From a virus: a DNA stretch of 28,318 nt. Positions 16,990 to 23,026 of this stretch are shown in pieces. Where the stretch lies: IMG/VR virus record IMGVR_UViG_3300044612_002161, positions 1 through 28,318 of that record; one strand, given 5' to 3'. How positions within the stretch are numbered: the stretch's first letter is position 1; each line of letters begins with the position of its first letter. Position numbers and translations under genes: made by a program. The notes beneath the pieces are model-generated. The model was not told where the DNA came from, searched no databases, and saw nothing but the letters and a program-made list of their open reading frames with translations.

Positions 16990-18018
16990 ATGTGGTGGGT
17001 ATGGGCCGCAATCATTGCACAGCAGCAGGCGCAGCAGCGCGCCGCCGAAGAAGCCGCGAGACAGCGCGCTGCGCAGGAAGCCGCAGCGGCTGAAGCCGAA
17101 CGTCAGAGACAGGCGCAGATCGCCGCGCAGCAAGCCGAACAGCAACGTCAGGCGCAGCTCGCTGCGCAGCAGGCGGAGCAGCAGAGACAAGCCCAGCTCG
17201 CTGCGCAGCAGGCCGAAGCGCAGAGACAGGCTGAGATCAAGGCGCAGCAGGACGCTTACGCCGCGCAGCAGGCCGAGCTTGCCCGCCAGCAGGCGGCGTT
17301 CAAGGCCCAGCAGGATGCTTGGAACGCGCAGCAGGCCGAAGCGCAGAGACAGGCGCAGATCGCCGAGCAGCAGAAGCAGCAGCAGATCGCCGCGCAGCAG
17401 GCCGAGGCGGCGAAGGCCGCAGCCGCCCAGCAGGCGCAGCAGCAGGCCCAGCAACTCGCCGCGCAGCAGGCCGCCGAACAGGCCGCCGCGCAGCAGAAGC
17501 TCCAGCAGCAGGCCGCAGCCGCAGCGACGCCGACCCCGGCGGCGGCTGGTGGCATCGGCAACGTACAGGACACGATTAACAAGACGCAGGGCGTGACGGA
17601 TTTGAACACTCCGGCGCCGACGCCCGGCGTGCAGGGCTCGGCCTCCTCGGCTTATGCCGGCCTATCTGGAGACCCGGTGAAGCCCGGAACGACCAACGTC
17701 AACGGCACGACTGTGGCGTCCAGCTCCAATACGGCGGCGGCGACGGGGTCTCCGAACACGAACGCCGGCTTGCAGACGACAAAGGGCTTCGGTGGCGACG
17801 CTCCCCCTCCGATGTTTCAGGCGGCTGGCGGCGGCTCCGCTGGCGGCTACATCGGCGCCGAGGGCAAGGCGTCCGGGCAGACGTCGAAGGGCTACGTCTC
17901 CGACTTCCAGAACGGCGAGCCGTGGGGCGGCCCCTCGAACCTCGCGGCGATGTTCGGCAACGCCGTCTCCGGCGCCGCGAACAAGATGCGCTCGCCGTCC
18001 TTCAACCTGTTCAACTAG
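16990..18018 (+). CDS. TolA-like Gln/Ala coiled-coil protein, unknown function
   Basis: 342 residues; AAGGAGA site before the ATG. Residues 1-10 are hydrophobic (MWWVWAAIIA). Residues ~11-180 are almost only Ala, Gln, Glu and Arg, with 13-residue repeats (AAQQAEQQRQAQL), and should form one very long helix or coiled coil. From ~181 the protein is Gly/Ala/Ser/Thr-rich and flexible, ending SPSFNLFN. LAAMFGNAVSG lies 25 residues before the end. The helix resembles the middle domain of TolA by composition, but there is no TolA C-terminal domain and no full transmembrane helix. It could be a fibrous virion part (needle, inner core or whisker) or a protein that spans the periplasm. Confidence 0.55.
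   Translation: MWWVWAAIIAQQQAQQRAAEEAARQRAAQEAAAAEAERQRQAQIAAQQAEQQRQAQLAAQQAEQQRQAQLAAQQAEAQRQAEIKAQQDAYAAQQAELARQQAAFKAQQDAWNAQQAEAQRQAQIAEQQKQQQIAAQQAEAAKAAAAQQAQQQAQQLAAQQAAEQAAAQQKLQQQAAAAATPTPAAAGGIGNVQDTINKTQGVTDLNTPAPTPGVQGSASSAYAGLSGDPVKPGTTNVNGTTVASSSNTAAATGSPNTNAGLQTTKGFGGDAPPPMFQAAGGGSAGGYIGAEGKASGQTSKGYVSDFQNGEPWGGPSNLAAMFGNAVSGAANKMRSPSFNLFN
17100..17250 (+). repeat. In-frame ~39-base tandem repeats in the Gln/Ala gene
   Basis: The gene at 16990 contains about three tandem units of 39 bases encoding AAQQAEQQRQAQL, with synonymous changes between copies (AGAGACAGG versus CGTCAGGCG for the Arg-Gln-Ala step), followed by degenerate copies to about 17400. The repeats are coding, remain in frame and have no unique spacers. 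They could change in copy number by slippage or recombination, which would alter the length of the helix. Confidence 0.6.
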
Positions 18019-18027
18019 GGACGCGTG

Positions 18028-18231
18028 ATGGACGAGGAAATCGACCCCCCGATCGAGAACAACTACGTCATGACGCCGGAGGTCATCGACGGGATGATGA
18101 ACTTCGTCGCAGAAGCGCCGACGTTCGTGAATGAGGGGACGGGGAACAACGTCTCCGCCGAATATCTCGGCAAGCTGGAGAGCGACGTGAAGTCTCTCCT
18201 ATGGCTCGCCCAACAACCAAGGAACCCGTGA
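18028..18231 (+). CDS. Small acidic protein (67 aa), unknown function
   Basis: 67 residues from ATG 18028, with AGGG about seven bases upstream; GTG 18025 is in frame but too close. The protein begins MDEEIDPPIENNYVMTPEVI and ends KLESDVKSLLWLAQQPRNP. It is acidic, with two short amphipathic helices and no membrane segment or cysteine. I recognise no family. Its stop TGA overlaps the next start (TGATG), so it is coupled to the following Pro-rich protein. A small virion or assembly factor is the simplest idea. Confidence 0.6.
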   Translation: MDEEIDPPIENNYVMTPEVIDGMMNFVAEAPTFVNEGTGNNVSAEYLGKLESDVKSLLWLAQQPRNP

Positions 18232-18551
18232 TGACGCCTCCTCTCCCGCCAGCGAGGCCGCCACAGGCCGAACTCAACCAGCTCGCCGCGCAAGCCCAGC
18301 CGGCGCCCGTCGCCCCGGCGTTGAACTCTGAAGGCCCAATGGAAGGGCTAGAGGGTCTCGGCGGCGGCCTGATGGAGTTTCTACAGGGGCTCTTTGGCAA
18401 CGCCTTCGGCGGTGAAGCGGCGCGTCCCGGCTACAAATGGGATGGCTTTGAGGGCTGGGTTCCAGATCCGGCCGCCGCAAAGCCGCCGGCCCCCGCTCCT
18501 GCGCAGCCGGGTCCGGTTCCTCTGCCTCCGCGGCGCCCACAGGGGATCTAA
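18231..18551 (+). CDS. Pro-rich small protein with LQGLFGNAF motif
   Basis: 106 residues from ATG 18231; AAGGA at 18219-18223 is seven bases upstream and decides this start over in-frame ATG 18201. Both ends are Pro/Ala-rich (MTPPLPPARPPQ at the start, PGPVPLPPRRPQGI at the end). Between them is an amphipathic helix (EGLGGGLMEFLQGLFGNAFG, residues ~41-60) and a GYKWDGFEGWVPD segment. LQGLFGNA at 51-58 is another copy of the recurring motif of this module. There is no domain I can name. Disordered arms around one helix suggest an adaptor or docking protein. Confidence 0.55.
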   Translation: MTPPLPPARPPQAELNQLAAQAQPAPVAPALNSEGPMEGLEGLGGGLMEFLQGLFGNAFGGEAARPGYKWDGFEGWVPDPAAAKPPAPAPAQPGPVPLPPRRPQGI

Positions 18552-19877
18552 ATGGCCTCTCTGTCCGACGTCTTTTCAGGCGCCAAAATGCCGGGCGACG
18601 GCGCGCACAACTTCGTGCAGGCGCAGCTCGCATCAGGAGAGCCACAGCTCCCGCAATACATGCCGGAGAACGACTTTCCGGCGCGCGCAGGGCGCGGAGT
18701 GCAGGCTCTCGACAGCGCGGCTGGATCTCTGAACGATGTGTTCGCTCGTGCGTTCAGCATGCCCGGCATGAGCCACCCACAGGGTCGATCGGCGATGGAC
18801 ATCATCTCGTCGGCTCTCCCGCCAGACCCCAATCAGGTGTCGAAAGACGCCATGGCGCAATGGCAGGGTGGCGACAAGCTCGGCGCGATCGGCTCGATGT
18901 TTGGCGGTATGCCGCAGACGGGCATGGCGCGCGTCGCGGCGCCGAAACACGGCATTTCGAAGCTGGTGCTCGATCGCCCGGTTTCGGAGATGACGCGCGA
19001 CGTCACCCAACTTGAGGGGATGAAGCCGCGCGTGATCCGCGAGCCTGCGGAGCTGATGGGATCGACGATGATCTCTGGCATGGGCGATCGGACTTCGACG
19101 GGCGAGATCCTGCACGGCTACAACGGGATCAAGCTTGCCCACGACACGACGATGGAGGGCGGCCCGGACTTCGCGCGCGCGAACCCCACAGTGTGGGCGT
19201 CGGCGGCGTCGAGGACGAAGCAGATTCAGGACAAGGCGAACGAGGTCGAAAACCCGATCCTATCCTATGTGACGATGAGCAATCGCGCTGGCGACTTCTC
19301 GCATCACATCGCCGACGCGATGGTTGGCGCCCTGCCAAGCGCGCAGATCACGCGCGCAAACATGCAGTCTCTGAACGAGATCCTCGCGAACGCCGTGAAG
19401 GGATTCCCCGGTTTGGAGAGCCCGGACCTGCGCGAGTTTATGATGTCCAATCCCGGCGCGCGCACGAAGTTCGCGAAGCGCATGGATATGGGCGACGCAC
19501 AGCAGCTCGGCGCGCCGAATGTCGGCCACGCTCGGTTCGCGACAACGGTTCCAGATTTGATCGACACGCCGAACCTGATGTCAGGCTACACGCTGTCCCG
19601 TCTTCACCCCGGCGCGTCAATCATCAAGAAGCCGAAGAACCCTCACACGACATACAAGACGCAGATCGCGGGTGACTATCTTGGCGGCCTAGAATATCAG
19701 CTCCCGCCGGAGATCGCCTTCCGAGACTTCTACAACGCGCAGAAGCCGGAAACGCTGAAGAACAGCGCCAAGTTGGGCCGCAGCATCGAGCTCGGCATCC
19801 CGACGCAAAAAGTCGACCAGCAATGGGTCGACGAAGCAAGCGCATATATGGAGAGAATGAGAAACGGGGGCAATTAG
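18552..19877 (+). CDS. Polyvalent-protein-like late protein (441 aa), unknown activity
   Basis: 441 residues, starting directly after the previous stop. The N-terminus has two copies of the recurring motif, LSDVFSGA (residues 4-11) and LNDVFARA (60-67), both followed by a Met-Pro-Gly step. The central part (HDTTMEGGPDFARANPTVWA, then PILSYVTMSNRAGDFSHHIADAM) resembles the domains called large polyvalent protein-associated domains, seen in large phage and plasmid proteins that travel with injected DNA. That family match is from memory and only moderate. No catalytic motif is plain. The gene ends the late operon; its stop codon is inside the terminator hairpin. Confidence 0.6.
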   Translation: MASLSDVFSGAKMPGDGAHNFVQAQLASGEPQLPQYMPENDFPARAGRGVQALDSAAGSLNDVFARAFSMPGMSHPQGRSAMDIISSALPPDPNQVSKDAMAQWQGGDKLGAIGSMFGGMPQTGMARVAAPKHGISKLVLDRPVSEMTRDVTQLEGMKPRVIREPAELMGSTMISGMGDRTSTGEILHGYNGIKLAHDTTMEGGPDFARANPTVWASAASRTKQIQDKANEVENPILSYVTMSNRAGDFSHHIADAMVGALPSAQITRANMQSLNEILANAVKGFPGLESPDLREFMMSNPGARTKFAKRMDMGDAQQLGAPNVGHARFATTVPDLIDTPNLMSGYTLSRLHPGASIIKKPKNPHTTYKTQIAGDYLGGLEYQLPPEIAFRDFYNAQKPETLKNSAKLGRSIELGIPTQKVDQQWVDEASAYMERMRNGGN

Positions 19878-19884
19878 CCCCCGT
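19864..19884. terminator. Bidirectional terminator spanning two convergent stops
   Basis: A perfect 8-base stem, ACGGGGGC (19864-19871) and GCCCCCGT (19877-19884), with loop AATTA. The loop and its edges hold both stop codons: TAG of the late operon (19875-19877) and TAA of the leftward operon (19874-19876 on the other strand). On the leftward strand the stem is followed by a T/C-rich stretch; on the rightward strand the T content is weaker. It would end both transcripts. Confidence 0.7.
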
Positions 19885-20041
19885 CGTCGTCTTCCGGCTC
19901 GAAAGCCTCTGATATGAGATCTTCAAGTTCGAGGAACAGGTCGATCATCTCTTGAGAGGCTCCGCCCGGCGTGCTGTGGGCGATCTCGGTGATCTTCGCC
20001 TTGATCTTGAACCGCAGGTCTTCGTCGTCGCAAAGCGTCAT
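19874..20041 (-). CDS. Tiny acidic protein (55 aa), unknown function
   Basis: A 55-residue frame on the minus strand starting at ATG 20041 and ending inside the terminator hairpin. It begins MTLCDDEDLRFKIKAKITE and ends with an acidic helix (MIDLFLELEDLISEAFEPED). It follows the secreted-protein gene by one base and is the last gene of the leftward operon. No family is recognised. Its size and acidity would suit a protein-binding inhibitor or a DNA mimic, but that is only an idea. Confidence 0.5.
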   Translation of the reverse strand: MTLCDDEDLRFKIKAKITEIAHSTPGGASQEMIDLFLELEDLISEAFEPEDDDGG

Positions 20042-20042
20042 C

Positions 20043-20261
20043 TCAATACTCGCACTTCTTCTTGCTGACGGCGGCGTCGATCGCGAGCCGCTCCGGTGAG
20101 TAGTCCGAGCACATGGCCGGCGCCGTTTTCGCGTCGTAGCCCTTGCACTCCATGGCGATGCTGGACGACTCCAAGAGGAGCTCCTTGCAGGTCATCTTCG
20201 ACAGGGGCTTGGCCTGCGCAGGGAAGGCGGCGATCAGGGCGATGATAATCAGCTTCTTCAT
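20043..20261 (-). CDS. Secreted four-cysteine small protein
   Basis: 72 residues from ATG 20261, with AAGGG about eight bases upstream; a longer in-frame start would add an Arg-rich run that is clearly non-coding. Residues 1-17 are a textbook signal peptide (MKKLIIIALIAAFPAQA, cleavage after AQA). The mature ~55 residues hold four cysteines (TCKEL, MECKGY, MCSDY, KKCEY) that could form two disulfides in the periplasm. The TCKELL opening vaguely recalls HdeA-like periplasmic proteins, but I do not claim that family. It could act at the cell surface, for example in superinfection exclusion or inhibition of a wall enzyme. It is encoded just after an XRE regulator. Confidence 0.65.
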   Translation of the reverse strand: MKKLIIIALIAAFPAQAKPLSKMTCKELLLESSSIAMECKGYDAKTAPAMCSDYSPERLAIDAAVSKKKCEY

Positions 20262-20272
20262 TTTCTGCACCC

Positions 20273-20704
20273 TTATGTGTTGGCGGTGACGACCGACGCG
20301 AGCTGCGCGGCGATGGCGGCAGGGAGGAGGACGTCGAGCTGCAGGCGCAGCATCTCGGGGGCGCCGGCGACGACCGACAGATTGATGTCGTTGACGGGAG
20401 CTTCCTTGGTGGGCTGACGGGTGGGGCCATATCCACCGCCGTGGAGGAGGTCGTTCGGAGCGACGTTGAGGGCTACGGAGAGCTCTTTCAGCGCGCGGGC
20501 CGTCGGGATGGCTTCGCCACGGCAATAGTTGCTGATGCGATCGCGGCCATATTGGACGACGTAGCCAGTTTTTGCGGTCTTGTTTTTGTCCGTCCCCCAG
20601 ATCGCGCGCGCCAGATCACTCTGGCTCATGTTTTTCTGGTCGAGCAGGGCGTTGATCTTGGCGGCAAACGCCTTCTTCTCGGCCTCGCTGTAGTAGTGTT
20701 TCAT
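20273..20704 (-). CDS. XRE-family regulator with long helix-turn-helix loop
   Basis: 143 residues from ATG 20704; AAGGAGAG lies five bases upstream, inside the end of the preceding gene. Residues ~14-87 form a Cro/CI-type DNA-binding domain: INALLDQKNMSQSDLARAIW, then a ~15-residue insertion rich in Lys/Thr (GTDKNKTAKTGYVV), then RDRISNYCRGEAIPTARALK and a last helix ending APNDLLHG. The C-terminal part (~105-143) is hydrophobic and helical (LRLQLDVLLPAAIAAQLASV) and could mediate dimerisation. It has no peptidase domain. It would act as a second regulator besides the CI/Cro pair at 24 kb, perhaps controlling its own operon. Confidence 0.75.
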   Translation of the reverse strand: MKHYYSEAEKKAFAAKINALLDQKNMSQSDLARAIWGTDKNKTAKTGYVVQYGRDRISNYCRGEAIPTARALKELSVALNVAPNDLLHGGGYGPTRQPTKEAPVNDINLSVVAGAPEMLRLQLDVLLPAAIAAQLASVVTANT

Positions 20705-20705
20705 C

Positions 20706-21107
20706 TTACTCTCCTTTGCTGATGATGCCGGCGCGTTCCCAAGCAGCGATCGCGTCTGCGTAGGGGTCCGAAGAATTGTTGCGGAGGTAGTCCATGTCGT
20801 TTTCATATTCGACGTAGAAAGCCTCTGGCATGTCGCCGAGATATTCTTCGGCTCGTGTATCTATGTGCCAAGAAAGCCCGAGCCACTTTGCCCAGCGATC
20901 ACAAATCAGGGCGCAAGCTTCGCGTTTTTCTTGCGCTTTGAACGCGGCGCAGAAGTCTTCAAGCCATTCCCGTTGGCGGTTCGTCAGCTCCTTGCTGAAC
21001 ATCAGGAGCTCGTCCGCAGGCTCGTGGCCTTCGAAGCCGTTCTCGGCGAGCCACTCGCCGTAGACGTCGGAGAGGCGGCTCGTGTTGAGCCCTTCGAAGT
21101 CGATCAT
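20706..21107 (-). CDS. Unknown acidic protein (133 aa) of the leftward operon
   Basis: 133 residues; ATGA overlap with the gene upstream, and GGAGAG about six bases before the start. The protein is acidic and rich in Trp, with long helices: LSDVYGEWLAENGFEGHEPA, then LTNRQREWLEDFCAAFKAQE, then RWAKWLGLSWHIDTRAEEYL. I see no motif that gives a function. The gene is one base ahead of the XRE gene, so the two are made together. An enzyme is unlikely; a regulatory or host-interaction protein is possible. Confidence 0.6.
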   Translation of the reverse strand: MIDFEGLNTSRLSDVYGEWLAENGFEGHEPADELLMFSKELTNRQREWLEDFCAAFKAQEKREACALICDRWAKWLGLSWHIDTRAEEYLGDMPEAFYVEYENDMDYLRNNSSDPYADAIAAWERAGIISKGE

Positions 21108-21415
21108 TTTTTCTCTCCGTATTTCGAGATGATCTTCATGACGGTGTCGAAGTCTTCCGACTCCGCGATCGCCGGCTGGTCGCTCGCCGGGGTGCCGTCC
21201 TCGTAGACGGGGTAGGCGAGGAAGCGCGGGTATTCGGGGATCTCGCGCTTTTCGGGCTCGGCAAAATCGACAAACAGGGCAACGCCAAGCTTGTAATTGA
21301 CGAAGTTTGGGCAGGCGTCATTGCGCCAAGAGATGTCTTCCCAGCCCTCCGGCAGAGCCGGCATATCGGCCTCGGGGAAGTCGGGAAATTCGGTTTTCCA
21401 GTTGGGGGTAGTCAT
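21104..21415 (-). CDS. Unknown protein (103 aa) of the leftward operon
   Basis: 103 residues with AAGGA about eight bases before the ATG. It begins MTTPNWKTEFPDFPEADMPA and contains a likely beta-rich part (FVNYKLGVALFVDFAEPEKR, then PRFLAYPVYEDG), with a short helix at the C-terminus (DFDTVMKIISKYGEKK). Net charge is acidic. No family is recognised and no signal peptide or membrane helix is present. Its stop overlaps the next start by four bases, so the operon is tightly coupled. Confidence 0.6.
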   Translation of the reverse strand: MTTPNWKTEFPDFPEADMPALPEGWEDISWRNDACPNFVNYKLGVALFVDFAEPEKREIPEYPRFLAYPVYEDGTPASDQPAIAESEDFDTVMKIISKYGEKK

Positions 21416-21425
21416 TGTTAGATCC

Positions 21426-21716
21426 TTAAATCAGGCCGAACTTCGTGAGCTCGGAGAAGATGATGATGAGAAGCAAAGTCGCGCCGCACACGAGGGCAAA
21501 AAGGCGAAGCTCTCCGCCGGCCCACTCCGCAGCGAGGCCGATGCGGATTTTTTTGGCATCTTTCATTGTCTCTTTCAGAGACCATTCGATGGTGACGTAT
21601 GCGAACCAGAGTAATTGAACTCCGACCCAGACCCAGATGAGCCACGGGAAGGCGACAAAAAGGGCGATGCCCATGGCAACATTGATCAAAAATCCGACTG
21701 TGACAGGCTCATCCAT
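21426..21716 (-). CDS. Three-helix small membrane protein
   Basis: 96 residues from ATG 21716, chosen because CAGGAG lies seven bases upstream and because the promoter at 21745-21773 would lie inside any longer frame. Hydrophobic helices are seen at ~8-23 (FLINVAMGIALFVAF), ~25-42 (LIWVWVGVQLLWFAYVTI) and ~71-88 (RLFALVCGATLLLIIIF), with a basic loop (KETMKDAKKIRIG) between the second and third. Small three-helix proteins of phages include holins and superinfection-exclusion proteins. Position outside the lysis cluster and under an early-type promoter argues for the second, without proving it. It is the first gene of the leftward operon. Confidence 0.65.
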   Translation of the reverse strand: MDEPVTVGFLINVAMGIALFVAFPWLIWVWVGVQLLWFAYVTIEWSLKETMKDAKKIRIGLAAEWAGGELRLFALVCGATLLLIIIFSELTKFGLI

Positions 21717-21744
21717 AACTGCACTCCTGTATGCTTCGAAGCAT

Positions 21745-21773
21745 AAAATATGCGCATATGAATATTCAGTCAA
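21745..21773 (-). promoter_or_regulatory. Promoter of the leftward accessory operon with operator sequences
   Basis: On the minus strand: TTGACT (21768-21773), a 17-base spacer, and TATTTT (21745-21750). This is close to the sigma70 consensus. The spacer contains GAATATTCA and the palindrome ATATGCGCATAT (21748-21759). The 12-mer TATGAATATTCA (21757-21768, plus strand) also occurs at the cro promoter. A further 14-base palindrome, ATGCTTCGAAGCAT (21731-21744), covers the expected start of transcription. Repression by the phage CI-like protein is inferred. Confidence 0.75.
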
Positions 21774-21809
21774 GGGGGCTACCAGCGCACAACTGCGTCA
21801 TTCCGCCGC

Positions 21810-21855
21810 AGCCACACGAAGCCCCAATGTGGCTCCTTTTGTGGCTGGTGTGGCT
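21810..21855. repeat. Left arm-type repeats (TGTGGCT) next to attP
   Basis: Three direct copies of TGTGGCT at 21828-21834, 21840-21846 and 21849-21855, and one inverted copy AGCCACA at 21810-21816. They lie 60-105 bases from the attP core on the side away from the integrase. Spacing of 9-12 bases and the presence of matching copies on the other side of the core are what is expected for arm sites bound by the N-terminal domain of a tyrosine integrase. Confidence 0.5.
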
Positions 21856-21868
21856 GCTTTCGGACGCG

Positions 21869-21893
21869 CCCCTCGCGGCAGGTGCGCGAGGGG
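21869..21893 (-). terminator. Hairpin downstream of the integrase gene and attP core
   Basis: Perfect 9-base arms CCCCTCGCG (21869-21877) and CGCGAGGGG (21885-21893) with a 7-base loop. Reading leftward from the integrase it comes after the attP core and could end the int transcript. The T-run is poor on both strands, so it may depend on Rho or serve another purpose at attP. Confidence 0.5.
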
Positions 21894-21915
21894 ACTTCTT
21901 CGTAAATGATTGATT

Positions 21916-21974
21916 TGGCGGAAGGGGTGGGATTCGAACCCACGCATAAGTTTCCCCATGGGCGGTTTTCAAGA
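21916..21974 (-). other. attP core: 3' part of a tRNA-Ser(UGA) gene
   Basis: On the minus strand the bases read as the 3' part of a tRNA-Ser: anticodon loop CTTGAAA with UGA anticodon and stem ACCGC, a long variable arm, a perfect T arm (GTGGG, TTCGAAT, CCCAC; 21927-21943), the 3' acceptor strand CCCTTCC, discriminator G and encoded CCA (21916-21918). The 5' half (acceptor strand GGAAGGG, D arm and the 5' side of the anticodon stem) is absent, so this is not a working tRNA. It is the copy that would rebuild the host gene's 3' end on integration. The crossover would fall at or near the anticodon loop. The integrase stop is 30 bases away. Confidence 0.75.
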
Positions 21975-22003
21975 ACACTCCACATTCCGTCTTTATCCTT
22001 CAA

Positions 22004-23026
22004 TTACAGGTAGTTGGCCCTGCGGTGTGGCAGGTTTTGTGGCTGCTTGGCCGTGCGCTCCTGCTCGGGCGACAGGAAGGCCAAGTAGATCTCCGTCGTC
22101 TTCACGCTCGTGTGACCGAGATGTTGCTGCAGGTCGTATATCCCCATGCGTCCGCTCTGGAGCGTCTCGACCGCGAACAGGTGGCGCAGATCGTGGAAGC
22201 GAAACGTCACGCCGTCGACGCCGCTGCGGATGTATGCGAAGTCGCTGGACGCCTGCGAGAACGGCTGGCCGAGCGCGTTGCAGAAGATGTGTTTCGAGTT
22301 GAGCGTGCGCGGATGATTCCGGAACACGGCGATCGCCTCCGGCGACAGCTCGATCACGCGACGCTTGCGGCCCTTACCGATGACCGTTAGGAGCCCCGCA
22401 GAGAGGTCGAGGTCGTCCCAGAACGCGTCGACCAGCTCGCCCTGCCTGCATCCCGTATGCCACGCCGCGAGGATCATGGCGCCGAAGCGGTGGCCGGCGG
22501 CCTCCACCACGCGACGGATCTCGTCGTGACGGGGCAGGGTGATCGGCTCGCGACGCTCGACGAGGAGCTGACGCTTCGACAGGGTGGGGTTCCCTTCGCA
22601 CCACTCCATCGCCTCGGCGTATTTGAGGACATTGGAGACGGCGGTCAGGTCACGACGGATGGTGGCCGGGGTGGCGCCGGACTTTCGGCGTTCCGCGATG
22701 AACCCAGAGATCGCGGCGCCAGAGATCTGGTGGATTCCGAGCTGCTCGAAATAGGGCGTCACAAGCGCGAGCGAGATCGCGTAACGCTTCAGGGTTGCTT
22801 CCCCAAGCTGGCCGTTGATGTGCTCGGCCCATTCTGCGACGGCTTCCTTCCATGGGATTACGCGCTCCCCGTGGCGGACTGCTGCCGTGATTTCTTTGAT
22901 CCGCTTGTCGCGGAGCCGGCACGCATCTTTGAGATTGCTTGTGTGAAGCGACTCTCTATAGCGTTTGCCTTTGATGATGACGGACAGACACCACGTCTCT
23001 CCACGTTTGGTAAGGTTCTCTGGCAC
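22004..23026 (-). CDS. int: Tyrosine integrase
   Basis: 340 residues from GTG 23026, with GGAGG about eight bases upstream. It is a phage site-specific recombinase that joins attP and the host attB. Residues 1-50 form an arm-binding type N-terminal domain (LTKRGETWCLSVIIKGKRYR), ~55-150 the SAM-like core-binding domain, and ~160-325 the catalytic domain. The full active site is present: Arg194 (HTGCRQGEL), Lys218 (IGKGRKRR), His278 and Arg281 (HDLRH), His305 (HLGH) and the nucleophile Tyr314 (TEIYL). It ends next to the attP core, the usual place. It overlaps the excisionase-like gene by 169 bases and would be co-transcribed with it from the promoter at 23920. Confidence 0.95.
   Translation of the reverse strand: MPENLTKRGETWCLSVIIKGKRYRESLHTSNLKDACRLRDKRIKEITAAVRHGERVIPWKEAVAEWAEHINGQLGEATLKRYAISLALVTPYFEQLGIHQISGAAISGFIAERRKSGATPATIRRDLTAVSNVLKYAEAMEWCEGNPTLSKRQLLVERREPITLPRHDEIRRVVEAAGHRFGAMILAAWHTGCRQGELVDAFWDDLDLSAGLLTVIGKGRKRRVIELSPEAIAVFRNHPRTLNSKHIFCNALGQPFSQASSDFAYIRSGVDGVTFRFHDLRHLFAVETLQSGRMGIYDLQQHLGHTSVKTTEIYLAFLSPEQERTAKQPQNLPHRRANYL
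22026..22044. repeat. Right arm-type repeats (TGTGGCA/T), inside the end of int
   Basis: TGTGGCA at 22026-22032 and TGTGGCT at 22038-22044, 12 bases apart, as with the first two copies on the other side of the core. They lie within the last codons of the integrase gene. With the left group they bracket the attP core, as arm sites do in lambda-type attP. Confidence 0.45.

Noticed and set aside
17100-17400. Possible CRISPR array or microsatellite
   Set aside because: The repeats are coding, remain in frame, vary synonymously and lack unique spacers.
16907-17596. Plus-strand frame of 229 residues rich in Arg/Ser over the coiled-coil gene
   Set aside because: Out-of-frame reading of CAG/GCG repeats; no suitable start site compared with the strong AAGGAGA before ATG 16990.
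21916-22003. Complete tRNA gene
   Set aside because: Only the 3' part from the anticodon loop is present; the 30 bases on the 5' side do not pair with the acceptor or form a D arm.
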